Of a stretch of DNA of 38,375 nt, positions 7,518 to 15,955 are shown piece by piece; positions within the stretch are counted from its first letter, which is position 1; the number at the start of each line of letters is the position of its first letter. The DNA comes from a virus, in IMG/VR virus record IMGVR_UViG_3300025127_000095, positions 1 to 38,375 of that record. One strand, 5' to 3'. A model generated the notes under the pieces. That model was not told the origin of the DNA and did not search any database. It saw nothing but the letters and a program-made list of their open reading frames with translations. The translations under genes and the position numbers were made by a program.

Positions 7518-9454
7518 GCTGCATCTAAATCTACAACTTCGCAGACCCCTGCAGTACAAGCTAACTCACGTCCACCTGATGTTGTGTCTTCTTTTTCAAA
7601 GTCTGAAAGCAAAGACCAATTAATTTTTTCAGGCATCTTTATCTTGGCCTCGTCATACTCTATGCTTGTAATGTCCTGATAAGGTGCTTGCTGATATGTA
7701 TGCTCACTAAAAGGTAGGAAGCTAATACCTGATACCTCGTCAAAGTGTTCGTATACCCATGAACCTACGTCCATCCACTCTTCTTCTTTAACAGAGATTG
7801 TAACAGACGGTTTATGTTCGCACCAATGACGTTGATACATCAACCATAATTCAAGCTGTTCAATAGCTGTCATATCTGTACGGCATACAGCCCCTGCAGG
7901 TGACTGCATAGGGAAGCTAAAGACTGTTGTGCTATCAGGCTTCATTACATCTGGCTCTGCAGGAATACCCTGTGCAATCATAAACTGCGTAAGTGGGTCT
8001 TTATTATCACCACGTACAGTACGAATATAATATGGGTTGTGACGAGCATGAATACCTGATGCACTGTCTACCAACTGAGATACTGTACCTGATGGTTTGA
8101 CACAAGTAATTGCTGCAGCCTGTGGTATTCCAAGAGATTTAGACATATGTTTATTTGTCTCAATTGCTTTATCCTTTAGAGTTTGTAAAGTAGTTTTAAT
8201 ATTCATACCAAACATAGCACTCTTACCAGACATTAATTGATTGTCTAAAATACCTGTAAGAGATACACCAAGAAGTCTTTCTTCTTCTGTGTTATCCTTC
8301 CAGATTTTACGTATATATTTAAAGTCTGTCAGTGTAGCTTGAAATGTGCCAAGAATAGTTGCCAGACGAACTTTGTTTTCTAATGTTTCCAAGTTATCTG
8401 TAGCACGTACAACCACCTCTGAAAGATTACAGAACTGATAAGGACGTAGAATAATTTCTGAACAAGGGTTACAACCAAACTCATGGTCTGCATCTCTCCG
8501 TCCATTACTTGCTGCTTGCACCTTGGCTGATTCACGATTAAAGATACCACGTTCACCAGACTTAGATTCATATAGAGACAGCCACTCACGCATGAATGTA
8601 CCCATCTGAGGCTTTTCTTTATATGCTACAGAGTTATTTGCCAATGCACGTTGACCTTCATTTTCCCACCACTGTCCTGATTTAGCATGGCTCATCTGGT
8701 CATCGTTTAGATTGGACAGGCTGATAAGGGCTGACCTACGTACACCACCTACTACCACAACCTCACCAATCTTACACATCAGGTCATGGCACTCAATAGG
8801 ATATAGTCTACGTCCTGCTGCATTTTTAAAGATGTCAATGCAAAAATTAAACAGGTCAATCAAAGGGGCTGGACCTGATGCACGTCCACCAAAAGTCTTG
8901 AGCCTTGCTCCTGCAGGGCGTACCTCTGATACATCCCATTTAGGAATCTGACCAGCATATAGCATAGCAATCATTTCACGTAAAGATTTTGCCCAACCGG
9001 GTCTGCTATCACCCACCTTGATAACTGTATCTGTTTTATGAAATGCTTCGTTCACAATGGGAAGCTTGTCAATGTTGTTACGTTCAACTGAGAAGCCAAC
9101 ACCTGTACCACACATTAGGATGTACATACACTCGTCAAAGGCACGAGGACTGTCTACAGGAATGTAAGAACAGTTATAGCCACCAACATGACAACGGTCT
9201 AACGCTGGACCTGCAGTCATCAATGCTCTCATGGATGGCATTATTTGTTGTGTGAGCACGGCTTCCTCTAGTTCGTTGCGTAATTCGTCTTCAAGATTAT
9301 AGCCGTGCTTTTTGTTAAGATGGTCAGACATATAATCAAAGTATCTGCCAACTGTTTCAGGCCATGTTTCACGTCTTTGTTCGTCTTCTTTCCAACGAGC
9401 ATATCGTGACAAGGCAATAAAGTTTTGGTAATCTGTAGGTAAATAATTATTCAT
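7514..9454 (-). CDS. nrdJ: Class II adenosylcobalamin-dependent ribonucleotide reductase
   Basis: A monomeric B12-dependent reductase that makes deoxyribonucleotides for phage DNA synthesis, in the style of the Lactobacillus leichmannii triphosphate reductase. The GCNPCSEIIL block supplies Asn329, the thiyl-radical Cys331 and Glu333. Cys342 in FCNLSE lies 11 residues later, as Cys408 and Cys419 do in the model enzyme, and Cys95 (GGYNCSY) is its likely redox partner. The C-terminal CTAGVC is the cysteine pair recycled by thioredoxin. At 646 residues it is shorter than the Lactobacillus enzyme but has all core residues. A candidate promoter lies at 9490-9518. Activity depends on host cobalamin. 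Confidence 0.93.
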   Translation of the reverse strand: MNNYLPTDYQNFIALSRYARWKEDEQRRETWPETVGRYFDYMSDHLNKKHGYNLEDELRNELEEAVLTQQIMPSMRALMTAGPALDRCHVGGYNCSYIPVDSPRAFDECMYILMCGTGVGFSVERNNIDKLPIVNEAFHKTDTVIKVGDSRPGWAKSLREMIAMLYAGQIPKWDVSEVRPAGARLKTFGGRASGPAPLIDLFNFCIDIFKNAAGRRLYPIECHDLMCKIGEVVVVGGVRRSALISLSNLNDDQMSHAKSGQWWENEGQRALANNSVAYKEKPQMGTFMREWLSLYESKSGERGIFNRESAKVQAASNGRRDADHEFGCNPCSEIILRPYQFCNLSEVVVRATDNLETLENKVRLATILGTFQATLTDFKYIRKIWKDNTEEERLLGVSLTGILDNQLMSGKSAMFGMNIKTTLQTLKDKAIETNKHMSKSLGIPQAAAITCVKPSGTVSQLVDSASGIHARHNPYYIRTVRGDNKDPLTQFMIAQGIPAEPDVMKPDSTTVFSFPMQSPAGAVCRTDMTAIEQLELWLMYQRHWCEHKPSVTISVKEEEWMDVGSWVYEHFDEVSGISFLPFSEHTYQQAPYQDITSIEYDEAKIKMPEKINWSLLSDFEKEDTTSGGRELACTAGVCEVVDLDAA

Positions 9455-9489
9455 TGATATCCCTTTCTTGAACTGAGTTGGAATTTAAA

Positions 9490-9519
9490 ATTGTATCACA
9501 ATAAAGATAAAATTACAAT
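9490..9519 (-). promoter_or_regulatory. Candidate leftward sigma70 promoter for nrdJ
   Basis: Read leftward, TTGTAA (9518-9513) and TACAAT (9495-9490) are 17 bases apart, matching 4/6 and 5/6 of consensus. ATTGTA at 9490-9495 and TACAAT at 9514-9519 form an inverted repeat that covers the two boxes. It lies in the 66-base gap before nrdJ. Confidence 0.5.
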
Positions 9520-9520
9520 A

Positions 9521-9853
9521 CTATTCATGCCCCAAAACAGCATTAATTCTTTTTCTAACGTATTCAACCTCGCCTGACTTGAGAACCTTGAAAGCAAACT
9601 CTCTCATGTACACAGGATTAACTCCTGCATAGTCACATACAGAATGAAAATCTTCAGCAGTCACCCCGACTGATGCAAAGAACCAAGCTATAGCTCTTTC
9701 TCTTTCAAGAATAGAGTTAGTAGGTTCGCCATCATATCGGGGCTTTGTTGCGTCAAGTAGTGCTTGTAGTATGACAGTTAAGAATAAAGTCTTCTCTGCC
9801 GTTTTAAGCTCAACCTGCTCGTCTTCTGCTAGGATTATATCCTTTATTTGCAT
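9521..9853 (-). CDS. Conserved phage protein of unknown function
   Basis: This 110-residue protein contains ERERAIAWFFASVGVTAEDF followed by HSVCDYAGVNPVYMREFAFK, a pattern I recall from many marine phages, where it lies among replication genes. The VCDYAGVNPVYMREFA part has the shape of a small DNA-binding helix pair, but this is not established. The start lies inside the 3' end of the endonuclease I gene (44-base overlap), implying translational coupling. Confidence 0.8.
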   Translation of the reverse strand: MQIKDIILAEDEQVELKTAEKTLFLTVILQALLDATKPRYDGEPTNSILERERAIAWFFASVGVTAEDFHSVCDYAGVNPVYMREFAFKVLKSGEVEYVRKRINAVLGHE

Positions 9854-10250
9854 TTGTTCTCAACCATGCTTTTGGTATTCCCTCTCCACCTTTGCAGTAA
9901 AGAAACTCATATTTATCACACCAATCTCCATAAGTCATCTTACCGCCTTTGTATAGTTTTCTATTTGGATTATCAAAGACAAACCTAATATCATATTCAG
10001 GATGCTGGTCACGTATAAACAAATGTTTCTTTCTGTCTTCCAACATAAACCTTCCTTTGACTTCTAATATGATGCCGTTAGGAAGAATAAAATCAGGTAT
10101 GTACTTCTTATCCTCTTGCCACAAGTAAGGTATGTTGAATGTTTCATATTCAAACTCAACCTTATTTTTATTTAAAAAACAAGCACAGTTATATTCTGAA
10201 TTAGAACGATAGTTGTGCTCGTTTCTGTCTCTATTTTTTTTCTTACCCAT
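9810..10250 (-). CDS. T7-type endonuclease I (Holliday junction resolvase)
   Basis: A structure-specific nuclease that resolves branched DNA before packaging and degrades host DNA in T7. The 146-residue protein aligns well by eye with T7 gp3: NSEYNCACFL, FEYETFNIPYLWQEDKKYIP, DFILPNGIILEVKG, EDRKKHLFIRDQHPEYDIRF and KLYKGGKMTYGDWC. Glu19, Asp53, Glu63 and Lys65 match the T7 catalytic residues Glu20, Asp55, Glu65 and Lys67. The start overlaps the stop of the upstream nuclease by one base. Confidence 0.93.
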   Translation of the reverse strand: MGKKKNRDRNEHNYRSNSEYNCACFLNKNKVEFEYETFNIPYLWQEDKKYIPDFILPNGIILEVKGRFMLEDRKKHLFIRDQHPEYDIRFVFDNPNRKLYKGGKMTYGDWCDKYEFLYCKGGEGIPKAWLRTNANKGYNPSRRRAG

Positions 10251-11104
10251 TAGGCAACTTCTTTTACATCAGGTACTTTACCTACCTGCGTAAGATATCT
10301 AATACCATTAGAGTATTGGAACTTTCTAAGTCCTCGTCCACCATTAGCATCCTTCCAGCAATCTTCTTTAAAAGGACAGTAGACACAGCCAATAGCAAGC
10401 TTTCTGTTACCAGACTTACCATCCTCTTCATCAGGATAGCATCTTGCAGGTGGTATATCAGAACTAATAAAATTCTTAACCTTTCCTATTCTTTGCTTTG
10501 CATTTATCATTCTGATAGGTTCAACTTTCATAACAGTCATTTCACCAGATGATTTATCAATAGCAAAGAATGCAGCTTCTTCGTCTTTACCTGCTTCGGC
10601 ATAGCCAGATATCTGAGCTATATATCCGAATGGGTCATCAGTATGCAACGTGCCTTCTTTAAACTTCTTAAAGGCATAGGAAGAGGCAGACTTGATATCT
10701 ACCACAGTGCCATCTATACGACAGTCCTTGTGGCCTTTAACACCATCAATCTCTACTTCTTTCTGTTGCTCTGTTACTTTATGTCCTGACAGGTCAGTGA
10801 GTAGAATAAGAAGAGCCTCTAGGATATCTCCCATAATAAACTTTAGTTTAGTTTGACCGTCAATCGGTGCTGGCTCTACTGGACTTTTTAATTCATACCA
10901 AAGCTGTCTATCTGGCTTACCAATCTGTGACATACGTAGTGAGGTCATCTTCTCACGTTTTCCCTCACCTAATTGACGAGCAACAGAACTAGATATTTCC
11001 ATAGCAAAGTCACGAATCTTATCACGATTCTGAACAGTTGAAGTATTAATTCCTGTCTCTAACAGAGTATGTATATCTTCAATTAAAGTATCTATAGTTT
11101 TCAT
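10250..11104 (-). CDS. PD-(D/E)XK (Cas4/RecB-like) exonuclease with C-terminal Cys cluster
   Basis: This 284-residue protein has the RecB-family nuclease core: GDILEALLI (Glu96), then GHKDCRIDGTVVDIKSA, supplying His125, Asp131 and Asp136-Ile-Lys138, then QISGYAEA. Four cysteines follow at 222, 240, 243 and 249 (GCVYCPFKEDC), like the iron-sulfur end of Cas4/AddB-type nucleases, though the usual N-terminal cysteine is missing (IGKPDRQLWYEL). By position between SSB and endonuclease I it probably stands in for the T7 gp6 exonuclease in recombination and host-DNA breakdown. Strictly, only the nuclease fold is supported. Confidence 0.83.
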   Translation of the reverse strand: MKTIDTLIEDIHTLLETGINTSTVQNRDKIRDFAMEISSSVARQLGEGKREKMTSLRMSQIGKPDRQLWYELKSPVEPAPIDGQTKLKFIMGDILEALLILLTDLSGHKVTEQQKEVEIDGVKGHKDCRIDGTVVDIKSASSYAFKKFKEGTLHTDDPFGYIAQISGYAEAGKDEEAAFFAIDKSSGEMTVMKVEPIRMINAKQRIGKVKNFISSDIPPARCYPDEEDGKSGNRKLAIGCVYCPFKEDCWKDANGGRGLRKFQYSNGIRYLTQVGKVPDVKEVA

Positions 11105-11316
11105 TTGTTTTCCTTTTCTAAATACCTAGTTAGATACCATAAAGCTTTTGAAAGGTCTTGGTCTTTACCTTTATATTGTTCTCTCCAAGTATACTTAATT
11201 ACATTACCTTTACAAAAACCTCTAAACTCTTCTGGTGATAATGCTGATTCAATAGCTTGAATACATTGTATATCACCATTCTTATAATGTGGTGGATTAT
11301 TTACATAATCAGTCAT
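11101..11316 (-). CDS. DUF3310 protein (T7 gp1.7-like)
   Basis: A 71-residue DUF3310 domain with the characteristic NNPPHYKNGDIQCIQAIESA, then FRGFCKGNVIKYTWREQYKG and LSKALWYLTRYL. The domain occurs in the T7 gp1.7 nucleotide kinase, which acts on dGMP/dTMP, and as a stand-alone phage protein. Whether this short form is a kinase is unknown. It overlaps the downstream nuclease by four bases. A 95-base gap without a gene separates it from the SSB gene. Confidence 0.88.
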   Translation of the reverse strand: MTDYVNNPPHYKNGDIQCIQAIESALSPEEFRGFCKGNVIKYTWREQYKGKDQDLSKALWYLTRYLEKENK

Positions 11317-11411
11317 CTATAATATCTCCTTAATAATTGGCGTACCCACCCTACACTAGCCAACTCACTACCATATTACAATATGTGTAGCACCCTTGTT
11401 GATGTTATGTT

Positions 11412-11885
11412 TTAGCTACCAGTGTTACCAAAGGGGATATCGTCATTCAAGGTATCCACTGCACTATAACCGTCAGGCACAACATCAAAGTCATCAGACC
11501 CATCAGAGTATTCAATCAGGTTGGTAACCTGAACTTTTTGAAGCTCAGTACCCATACCAGTTTTACCTGCATACTCCCACTCAAAAGTCTTAAACAATAC
11601 GTTTACGTCTGAACCATTTCCTACGAGAGTATTGCCCATATTATTTTTATTCGAGTCAACAAGGTCAGGACGTTTGTTTTCAGAACCATCCTTACGATAT
11701 TGCTTACGTTTAATAGTAACAAAGTTACCACGGTCATCACCTTTATTTTTAATTGTCAATCCCAACTGACGAGCTTTATTAAGTTCGTCACCTTCGATAG
11801 CCAAGTCAATAGAATATACTGGCTCAAAAGTAGTATTAGGGTTTGCAATGCTTGCCCAATGGGCTTTACCTGAAAGTACTGGCAT
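11412..11885 (-). CDS. Single-stranded DNA-binding protein (T7 gp2.5/DUF2815-like)
   Basis: I start at MPVLSGKAHWASIANPNTTF (157 residues): AAGGAG lies nine bases before this ATG, whereas the upstream ATG is one base from the AAGGAG, and the longer frame would begin in the promoter. The protein has the OB-fold start seen in phage DUF2815 proteins and ends with an acidic, aromatic tip (NDDIPFGNTGS), as in gp2.5 and bacterial SSB, for contacts with polymerase and helicase. It would coat single strands at the phage fork. A near-consensus promoter precedes it, so it can be expressed separately from polA. Confidence 0.88.
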   Translation of the reverse strand: MPVLSGKAHWASIANPNTTFEPVYSIDLAIEGDELNKARQLGLTIKNKGDDRGNFVTIKRKQYRKDGSENKRPDLVDSNKNNMGNTLVGNGSDVNVLFKTFEWEYAGKTGMGTELQKVQVTNLIEYSDGSDDFDVVPDGYSAVDTLNDDIPFGNTGS

Positions 11886-11941
11886 AATTTTCATCTCCTT
11901 ATTTAGTTTACTGTGTGGTCTTAGCCACTTCTGATTTTGAA

Positions 11942-11970
11942 AGTATACAACATACATAATAGTATGTCAA
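11942..11970 (-). promoter_or_regulatory. Leftward sigma70 promoter for the SSB gene
   Basis: Read leftward, TTGACA (11970-11965, perfect) and TATACT (11947-11942, 5/6) are exactly 17 bases apart. A 6-bp inverted repeat, ACATAC (11950-11955) and GTATGT (11962-11967), fills the spacer and looks like an operator. The promoter explains why the 5' end of the open frame upstream of the SSB start is not coding. Confidence 0.78.
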
Positions 11971-11976
11971 CAAGTA

Positions 11977-13626
11977 TTAGTGTGTTTCTGCCCAATTGTT
12001 TCCAATTTTATATTCACTGTCCAGAGGACAATTAACTGATAGTGTTTTTTCTACCTGCTTCATTGCTCTCTGTGTAAGCTCACCAAATCTTTCTGCTTGG
12101 TCTACACGTACTTCAAACTGATACTCGTCATGTATAGACGCAACAAGATTGTAATCATAATCTCGTTGCGTCATTAAAGTTATTTGCCGCAACCATTCTT
12201 TGCAGATGATAGCACCTGCACCCTGTAACAATAGATTCATAGCTGCGTGTTGTTGTCGCACTTTTAGAAGTCTGCCATCAAGTCCACGAATATATCCAGT
12301 GCCTGATGCTCTATCAACTTTATCACGCAAAGTCTTTAGGGCTGGCATATTAGACATAAACTTGTCCATAATTTTCTTTCCTTCTTTAGCACCACCACCT
12401 ACGATACTACCAATCTTTGCTGGACCTGCACCGTAAATCAAAGCATAGATAAATGTCTTCGCTGAATCCCGGCTAGGTAGTCCTGCAGCTTTCTGATTTG
12501 CAGTGTGAATGTCACCACCCACTACCTCATCAGTAAATTTCTTGTCACCCATATAGTGTGCCAAGCATCTAAGTTCAAGCGAACTAGCATCACAACCTAA
12601 CAGCTTGTACTTATCACTGCTAGTCATCCAAACCTGTCTACATTCCTTACCGTAGGGAGAATAGACAGCAGGAACTTGAGCCATGTTTGGAGAGTTGTGA
12701 GCCATACGCCCTGTGATGGCTTTCAAAGTAATAACTCTACCATGAACCTTACCATCTTCTTCCACCACGTCAAGCCAAGACCTGACCTGTGAAACTCTCT
12801 TTTGTAACAGCAGATATTGTGCAATCTTCTGTGCCTCTGGTATGTTTACATCTTTCAGTGTACCTTCGTCCACAATTGGATGACCAGTAGGTGTGAAGTT
12901 CTTTGGCTTCCAGCCTTTCTCTATCAGACGTTTGCCTATCTGTTGTCTTGATGCAGGATTGAACACTTCTACATTGTCCTTTAAACGCTTTCCTGTCTTC
13001 TCTGAGTAGCGTTCTGTGACAATAGGTGGAAAGATACCCTGCATCTCTTCTTCGATAACTGTAGCCTCTTCTGAGAGCCTTGCAGCAAGGCATGAGGCTT
13101 CTTGTATGTTAAGAGTAAATCCATTCTCTTCTTGCTTGTCTACGATTGCTCGTACCTGATGTTCAAGTTCAATAGATTTACCAGAATACTTCTTCATTTG
13201 AGGAAGTAAATGTTCATATAGTTTTACAGTAACAACTACGTCTTGTTTACAATACTTCAACATCTCTTCAGAGAAATATGTAAAGTCATTAAACTCTATC
13301 TTTGGATAGCCAAGTCTTTGACCCCAAGCCTCAAGAGAATGTCCACCTTCAAGAGATGGGTCATAAAGCTGAGATAGAATTAATGTGTCACGTATCTTAC
13401 TCAAAGGTATATTGCTACCTGTTAAACGGTTTACTACTGGTGCATCAAAAGACACACCGTTATGCATGACAAAGACATCAACACTCTCTGACCATGCAGG
13501 AAAGTCCTTGATGGACTCCCCATACCATGTGTCTACTGCACCTGTATCTAAATCCTGTGCTACTATACAATGCACAACTGTTGCATCAATAGCATCTGTT
13601 TCGATATCAAGTACTACTCTTTTCAT
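11977..13626 (-). CDS. polA: Family A DNA polymerase (T7-like) with 3'-5' exonuclease
   Basis: The replicative polymerase, 549 residues. Exonuclease motifs: DIETD (Asp7, Glu9), HNGVSFD (Asn56, Asp61) and YCKQD (Tyr125, Asp129). Polymerase motifs: A in GCDASSLELR (Asp346), B in RDSAKTFIYALIYGAG (Arg386, Lys390, Tyr394) and C in SIHDE (Asp500). The end, NNWAETH, keeps the T7 C-terminal His. The distance from exonuclease Asp129 to motif A Asp346 is 217 residues versus 301 in T7 gp5, so the thioredoxin-binding loop appears to be missing. Tyr394 occupies the Phe762 position of E. coli Pol I, as in T7. The start overlaps the upstream stop by four bases. Confidence 0.95.
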   Translation of the reverse strand: MKRVVLDIETDAIDATVVHCIVAQDLDTGAVDTWYGESIKDFPAWSESVDVFVMHNGVSFDAPVVNRLTGSNIPLSKIRDTLILSQLYDPSLEGGHSLEAWGQRLGYPKIEFNDFTYFSEEMLKYCKQDVVVTVKLYEHLLPQMKKYSGKSIELEHQVRAIVDKQEENGFTLNIQEASCLAARLSEEATVIEEEMQGIFPPIVTERYSEKTGKRLKDNVEVFNPASRQQIGKRLIEKGWKPKNFTPTGHPIVDEGTLKDVNIPEAQKIAQYLLLQKRVSQVRSWLDVVEEDGKVHGRVITLKAITGRMAHNSPNMAQVPAVYSPYGKECRQVWMTSSDKYKLLGCDASSLELRCLAHYMGDKKFTDEVVGGDIHTANQKAAGLPSRDSAKTFIYALIYGAGPAKIGSIVGGGAKEGKKIMDKFMSNMPALKTLRDKVDRASGTGYIRGLDGRLLKVRQQHAAMNLLLQGAGAIICKEWLRQITLMTQRDYDYNLVASIHDEYQFEVRVDQAERFGELTQRAMKQVEKTLSVNCPLDSEYKIGNNWAETH

Positions 13627-14093
13627 AGTTCCACTAACTCCGCTTTCTGATATGGTATGTGGAAAAAGCTTTCACCTTTTACACGATAACTAAATAACTT
13701 CTTCACTTCTGATTCAGCAACAACAAAGTCTTTAATTCGCCATGCCATCTTTGCATCTGTTCTGATAACGTAGAAATTAAAGAAATGATTATCTGCTCCT
13801 AACTTTGCCATCCTGTTAATCAGTTTATGTTTACGATATGGTATCCTGATTTCCTTCCATGTCTCAGGCCAATCACCACTCCACTGGTTTTTCATCTCTG
13901 CTTCTGAGAAGTATGTATTATCTCCTTTTTTGCTCTTGATGTCAAACGAAAAGTTTTCCTGACTATCAAGTATCTCATGTCCATTCTTTATCAAGTAATT
14001 CATAATGGCTTCTTTTGCTTTGCCATCATTCTTCTCATACACCTCACGAATAAACCGTCTGTTGTATGCTCCATCAATCTTTGCTACCTTCAT
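13623..14093 (-). CDS. Putative PD-(D/E)XK-like nuclease, conserved unknown
   Basis: This 156-residue protein lies between primase-helicase and polymerase, overlapping both by four bases (ATGA). It contains FSFDIKSKKG and then EAEMKNQW, an arrangement (Asp, then Glu-x-Lys) that resembles a PD-(D/E)XK nuclease core, followed by EIRIPYRKHKLINRM. No Holliday-resolvase or exonuclease family is clearly recognised. A nuclease role fits its place in the replication operon but is only a motif-level guess. Confidence 0.75.
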   Translation of the reverse strand: MKVAKIDGAYNRRFIREVYEKNDGKAKEAIMNYLIKNGHEILDSQENFSFDIKSKKGDNTYFSEAEMKNQWSGDWPETWKEIRIPYRKHKLINRMAKLGADNHFFNFYVIRTDAKMAWRIKDFVVAESEVKKLFSYRVKGESFFHIPYQKAELVEL

Positions 14094-15748
14094 AGAAAGT
14101 CTCCTATATCTTCTGCGTTTGTGTCTACCTCAAATGGGTTCTCAATCTCTGACATTCTGCCAGTGTCTTTGTCGTACAGAAGATAGGTTGCCACACCTGT
14201 CTCACCTGCATAACGGTTCTTTAGCACCCTGACTGCAGTTGTATTTGCCTGTATAGGGTCTTGTGCTTGCTGGTCACGTTCCAATGCAATCACTGCGTCA
14301 CTAATCTGTGCAATAGAATGTGAGCCACGTAGCATGGACAGAGATATTTCTTTGCCCTGTTCCTGACCCTTATCGCCTGATGCTCTACGCAAGTGAGATA
14401 CAAGCAGCATTGCACATCTGGTTTCTTCTACCAGTGAACGTAGCTTAGTCATAAGCTGGTCAATGTTTCTGCGTTCATCCTCACCTTCCAAGCCCGATAC
14501 AAGGATAGACAGGTGGTCAATGATAATGAACTTACAGTCCAGAGCCTTAACCATGTAACGTACACGATTAAGTATCTCGTCTGTAGTAATAGAGCCAAAA
14601 TGGTCAAAGGCATAGAACCTACGAGTGCCAATGGTCTTTCTCTCAAAATCTTTGAGTTGTTCCAAACTGTACTTTTCTCGTATCTCTTTGATGTAGATAC
14701 GGTCATTAGCTTGAACTGACATCAGGTGAAACGCAGTCTGTTTGATGTTTTCTTCGAGAGAGAATACACCTACATTGTGCTCTGTATTCATCAACAGGTG
14801 ATGCATCAACTCACGCATCATACTGGACTTACCTGCACCTGTACCTGCAGTAACAGTAACCAGTTCACCTGTGCGAATACCAAATAGTTTCTCGTTCAGA
14901 CCATGATAAGGATACGGGCAAGTCTCCACATCTTCTTCTTCGTATAGCCTGTGTGATATGTCTGCAAGGTTGTGAATACCAGCAGGGGTGTACGGCTTTG
15001 CTTCCCACCATGCACGAGTAAACTCTTCACGCTTGTTCATCTTTAGATACTCGTTAGCATCCTTGTACTGTAAGTCCATGATTTTACAGCGATTTGGTTC
15101 AAATAACTGAGCAACTTTGTTGGCTGCAAGTTTACCCTGCTCGTCATTGTCAAAGCAGATAACGATAGTTTCAAACTGATTCAGATAGTCATAGCTACCC
15201 TTTACATCTTTTAATGCTGACTGTGCTCCATTCTTGATGGAAACCACAGGCCACTTAGACCCCATCAGTTCGTATGCAGACATGGCATCCAGTTCACCTT
15301 CACATATGGTAATAAACTTACCCTTCTGTCCGAACTTACTCTGACCAAATAGCTTTGCCTTTGGCAGTTGTCCTTCTGACATAAATCCTTTGTTATGTAC
15401 CTGACGAACCTTGTTGGCAACGTGTGTACCTGATTCGTCAAAGTATGGATAGATATGTTTTACAATCTGGTCACCAGAAGAGACAGTCTTTACGCCAAAG
15501 AACTGACAAGTCTGTTGACTAATCTTTCTGTCTGCTAGTCCTGTGACCTGACCATCAGAAAAGTTATTATGATATACACCCTGTACTGGTGCTGGCTTTG
15601 TATATTGCATATCTTCTGTATCCCCTTTCGTATATGCTGTACATGAGAAACAATAACTGTGACCATCTGAGTAAGCTATGTTTGCGTCTGACGAACCACA
15701 AGCATCACAACTTCCTCTGGAAACTTCTTTTGATTCTTCGTATTCCAT
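14090..15748 (-). CDS. T7-like bifunctional DNA primase-helicase
   Basis: A replicative helicase-primase related to T7 gp4, 552 residues (T7: 566). Zinc-binding cysteines 14, 17, 33 and 36 (CDACG and CFSC) recognise the priming site. The TOPRIM primase has Glu150 in TICEGELDA and Asp200/Asp202 in CFDND. The RecA-like helicase has Walker A GTGAGKSS (302-309), Walker B FIIIDH (407-412), LLVSHLRR (448-455) and a basic NRYAGETG loop. The acidic C-terminus ends DIGDFL, like the T7 tail that binds polymerase. It leads the replication cluster. Confidence 0.95.
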   Translation of the reverse strand: MEYEESKEVSRGSCDACGSSDANIAYSDGHSYCFSCTAYTKGDTEDMQYTKPAPVQGVYHNNFSDGQVTGLADRKISQQTCQFFGVKTVSSGDQIVKHIYPYFDESGTHVANKVRQVHNKGFMSEGQLPKAKLFGQSKFGQKGKFITICEGELDAMSAYELMGSKWPVVSIKNGAQSALKDVKGSYDYLNQFETIVICFDNDEQGKLAANKVAQLFEPNRCKIMDLQYKDANEYLKMNKREEFTRAWWEAKPYTPAGIHNLADISHRLYEEEDVETCPYPYHGLNEKLFGIRTGELVTVTAGTGAGKSSMMRELMHHLLMNTEHNVGVFSLEENIKQTAFHLMSVQANDRIYIKEIREKYSLEQLKDFERKTIGTRRFYAFDHFGSITTDEILNRVRYMVKALDCKFIIIDHLSILVSGLEGEDERRNIDQLMTKLRSLVEETRCAMLLVSHLRRASGDKGQEQGKEISLSMLRGSHSIAQISDAVIALERDQQAQDPIQANTTAVRVLKNRYAGETGVATYLLYDKDTGRMSEIENPFEVDTNAEDIGDFL

Positions 15749-15760
15749 TTCTTCTCCTAT

Positions 15761-15955
15761 TTAATTTCTGGCAAAGTATACAGTATCTAGTCTGCCATTG
15801 TCAAGCACATGAAGCAGACGATTAGTTCTTTTTGTTTCATATCCCATTGCACGACACAACCTTTCCCTGTCTTCCAGCCAATCCTCTAGCTGATAGTGTG
15901 GGATAGTTGTTACTACCTTGTCATCAAATCCTGTTGTAATGTAAACATCAATCAT
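15761..15955 (-). CDS. Small hypothetical protein
   Basis: The start MIDVYITTGFDDKVVTTIPH (64 residues) is chosen because AAAGGAG precedes it; the longer open frame runs back through the neighbouring gene. It overlaps the upstream stop by eight bases. It has a mixed strand/helix pattern with YQLEDWLEDRERL in the middle and no known motif. It is the last gene of the tiny-gene array before the primase. Confidence 0.72.
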   Translation of the reverse strand: MIDVYITTGFDDKVVTTIPHYQLEDWLEDRERLCRAMGYETKRTNRLLHVLDNGRLDTVYFARN

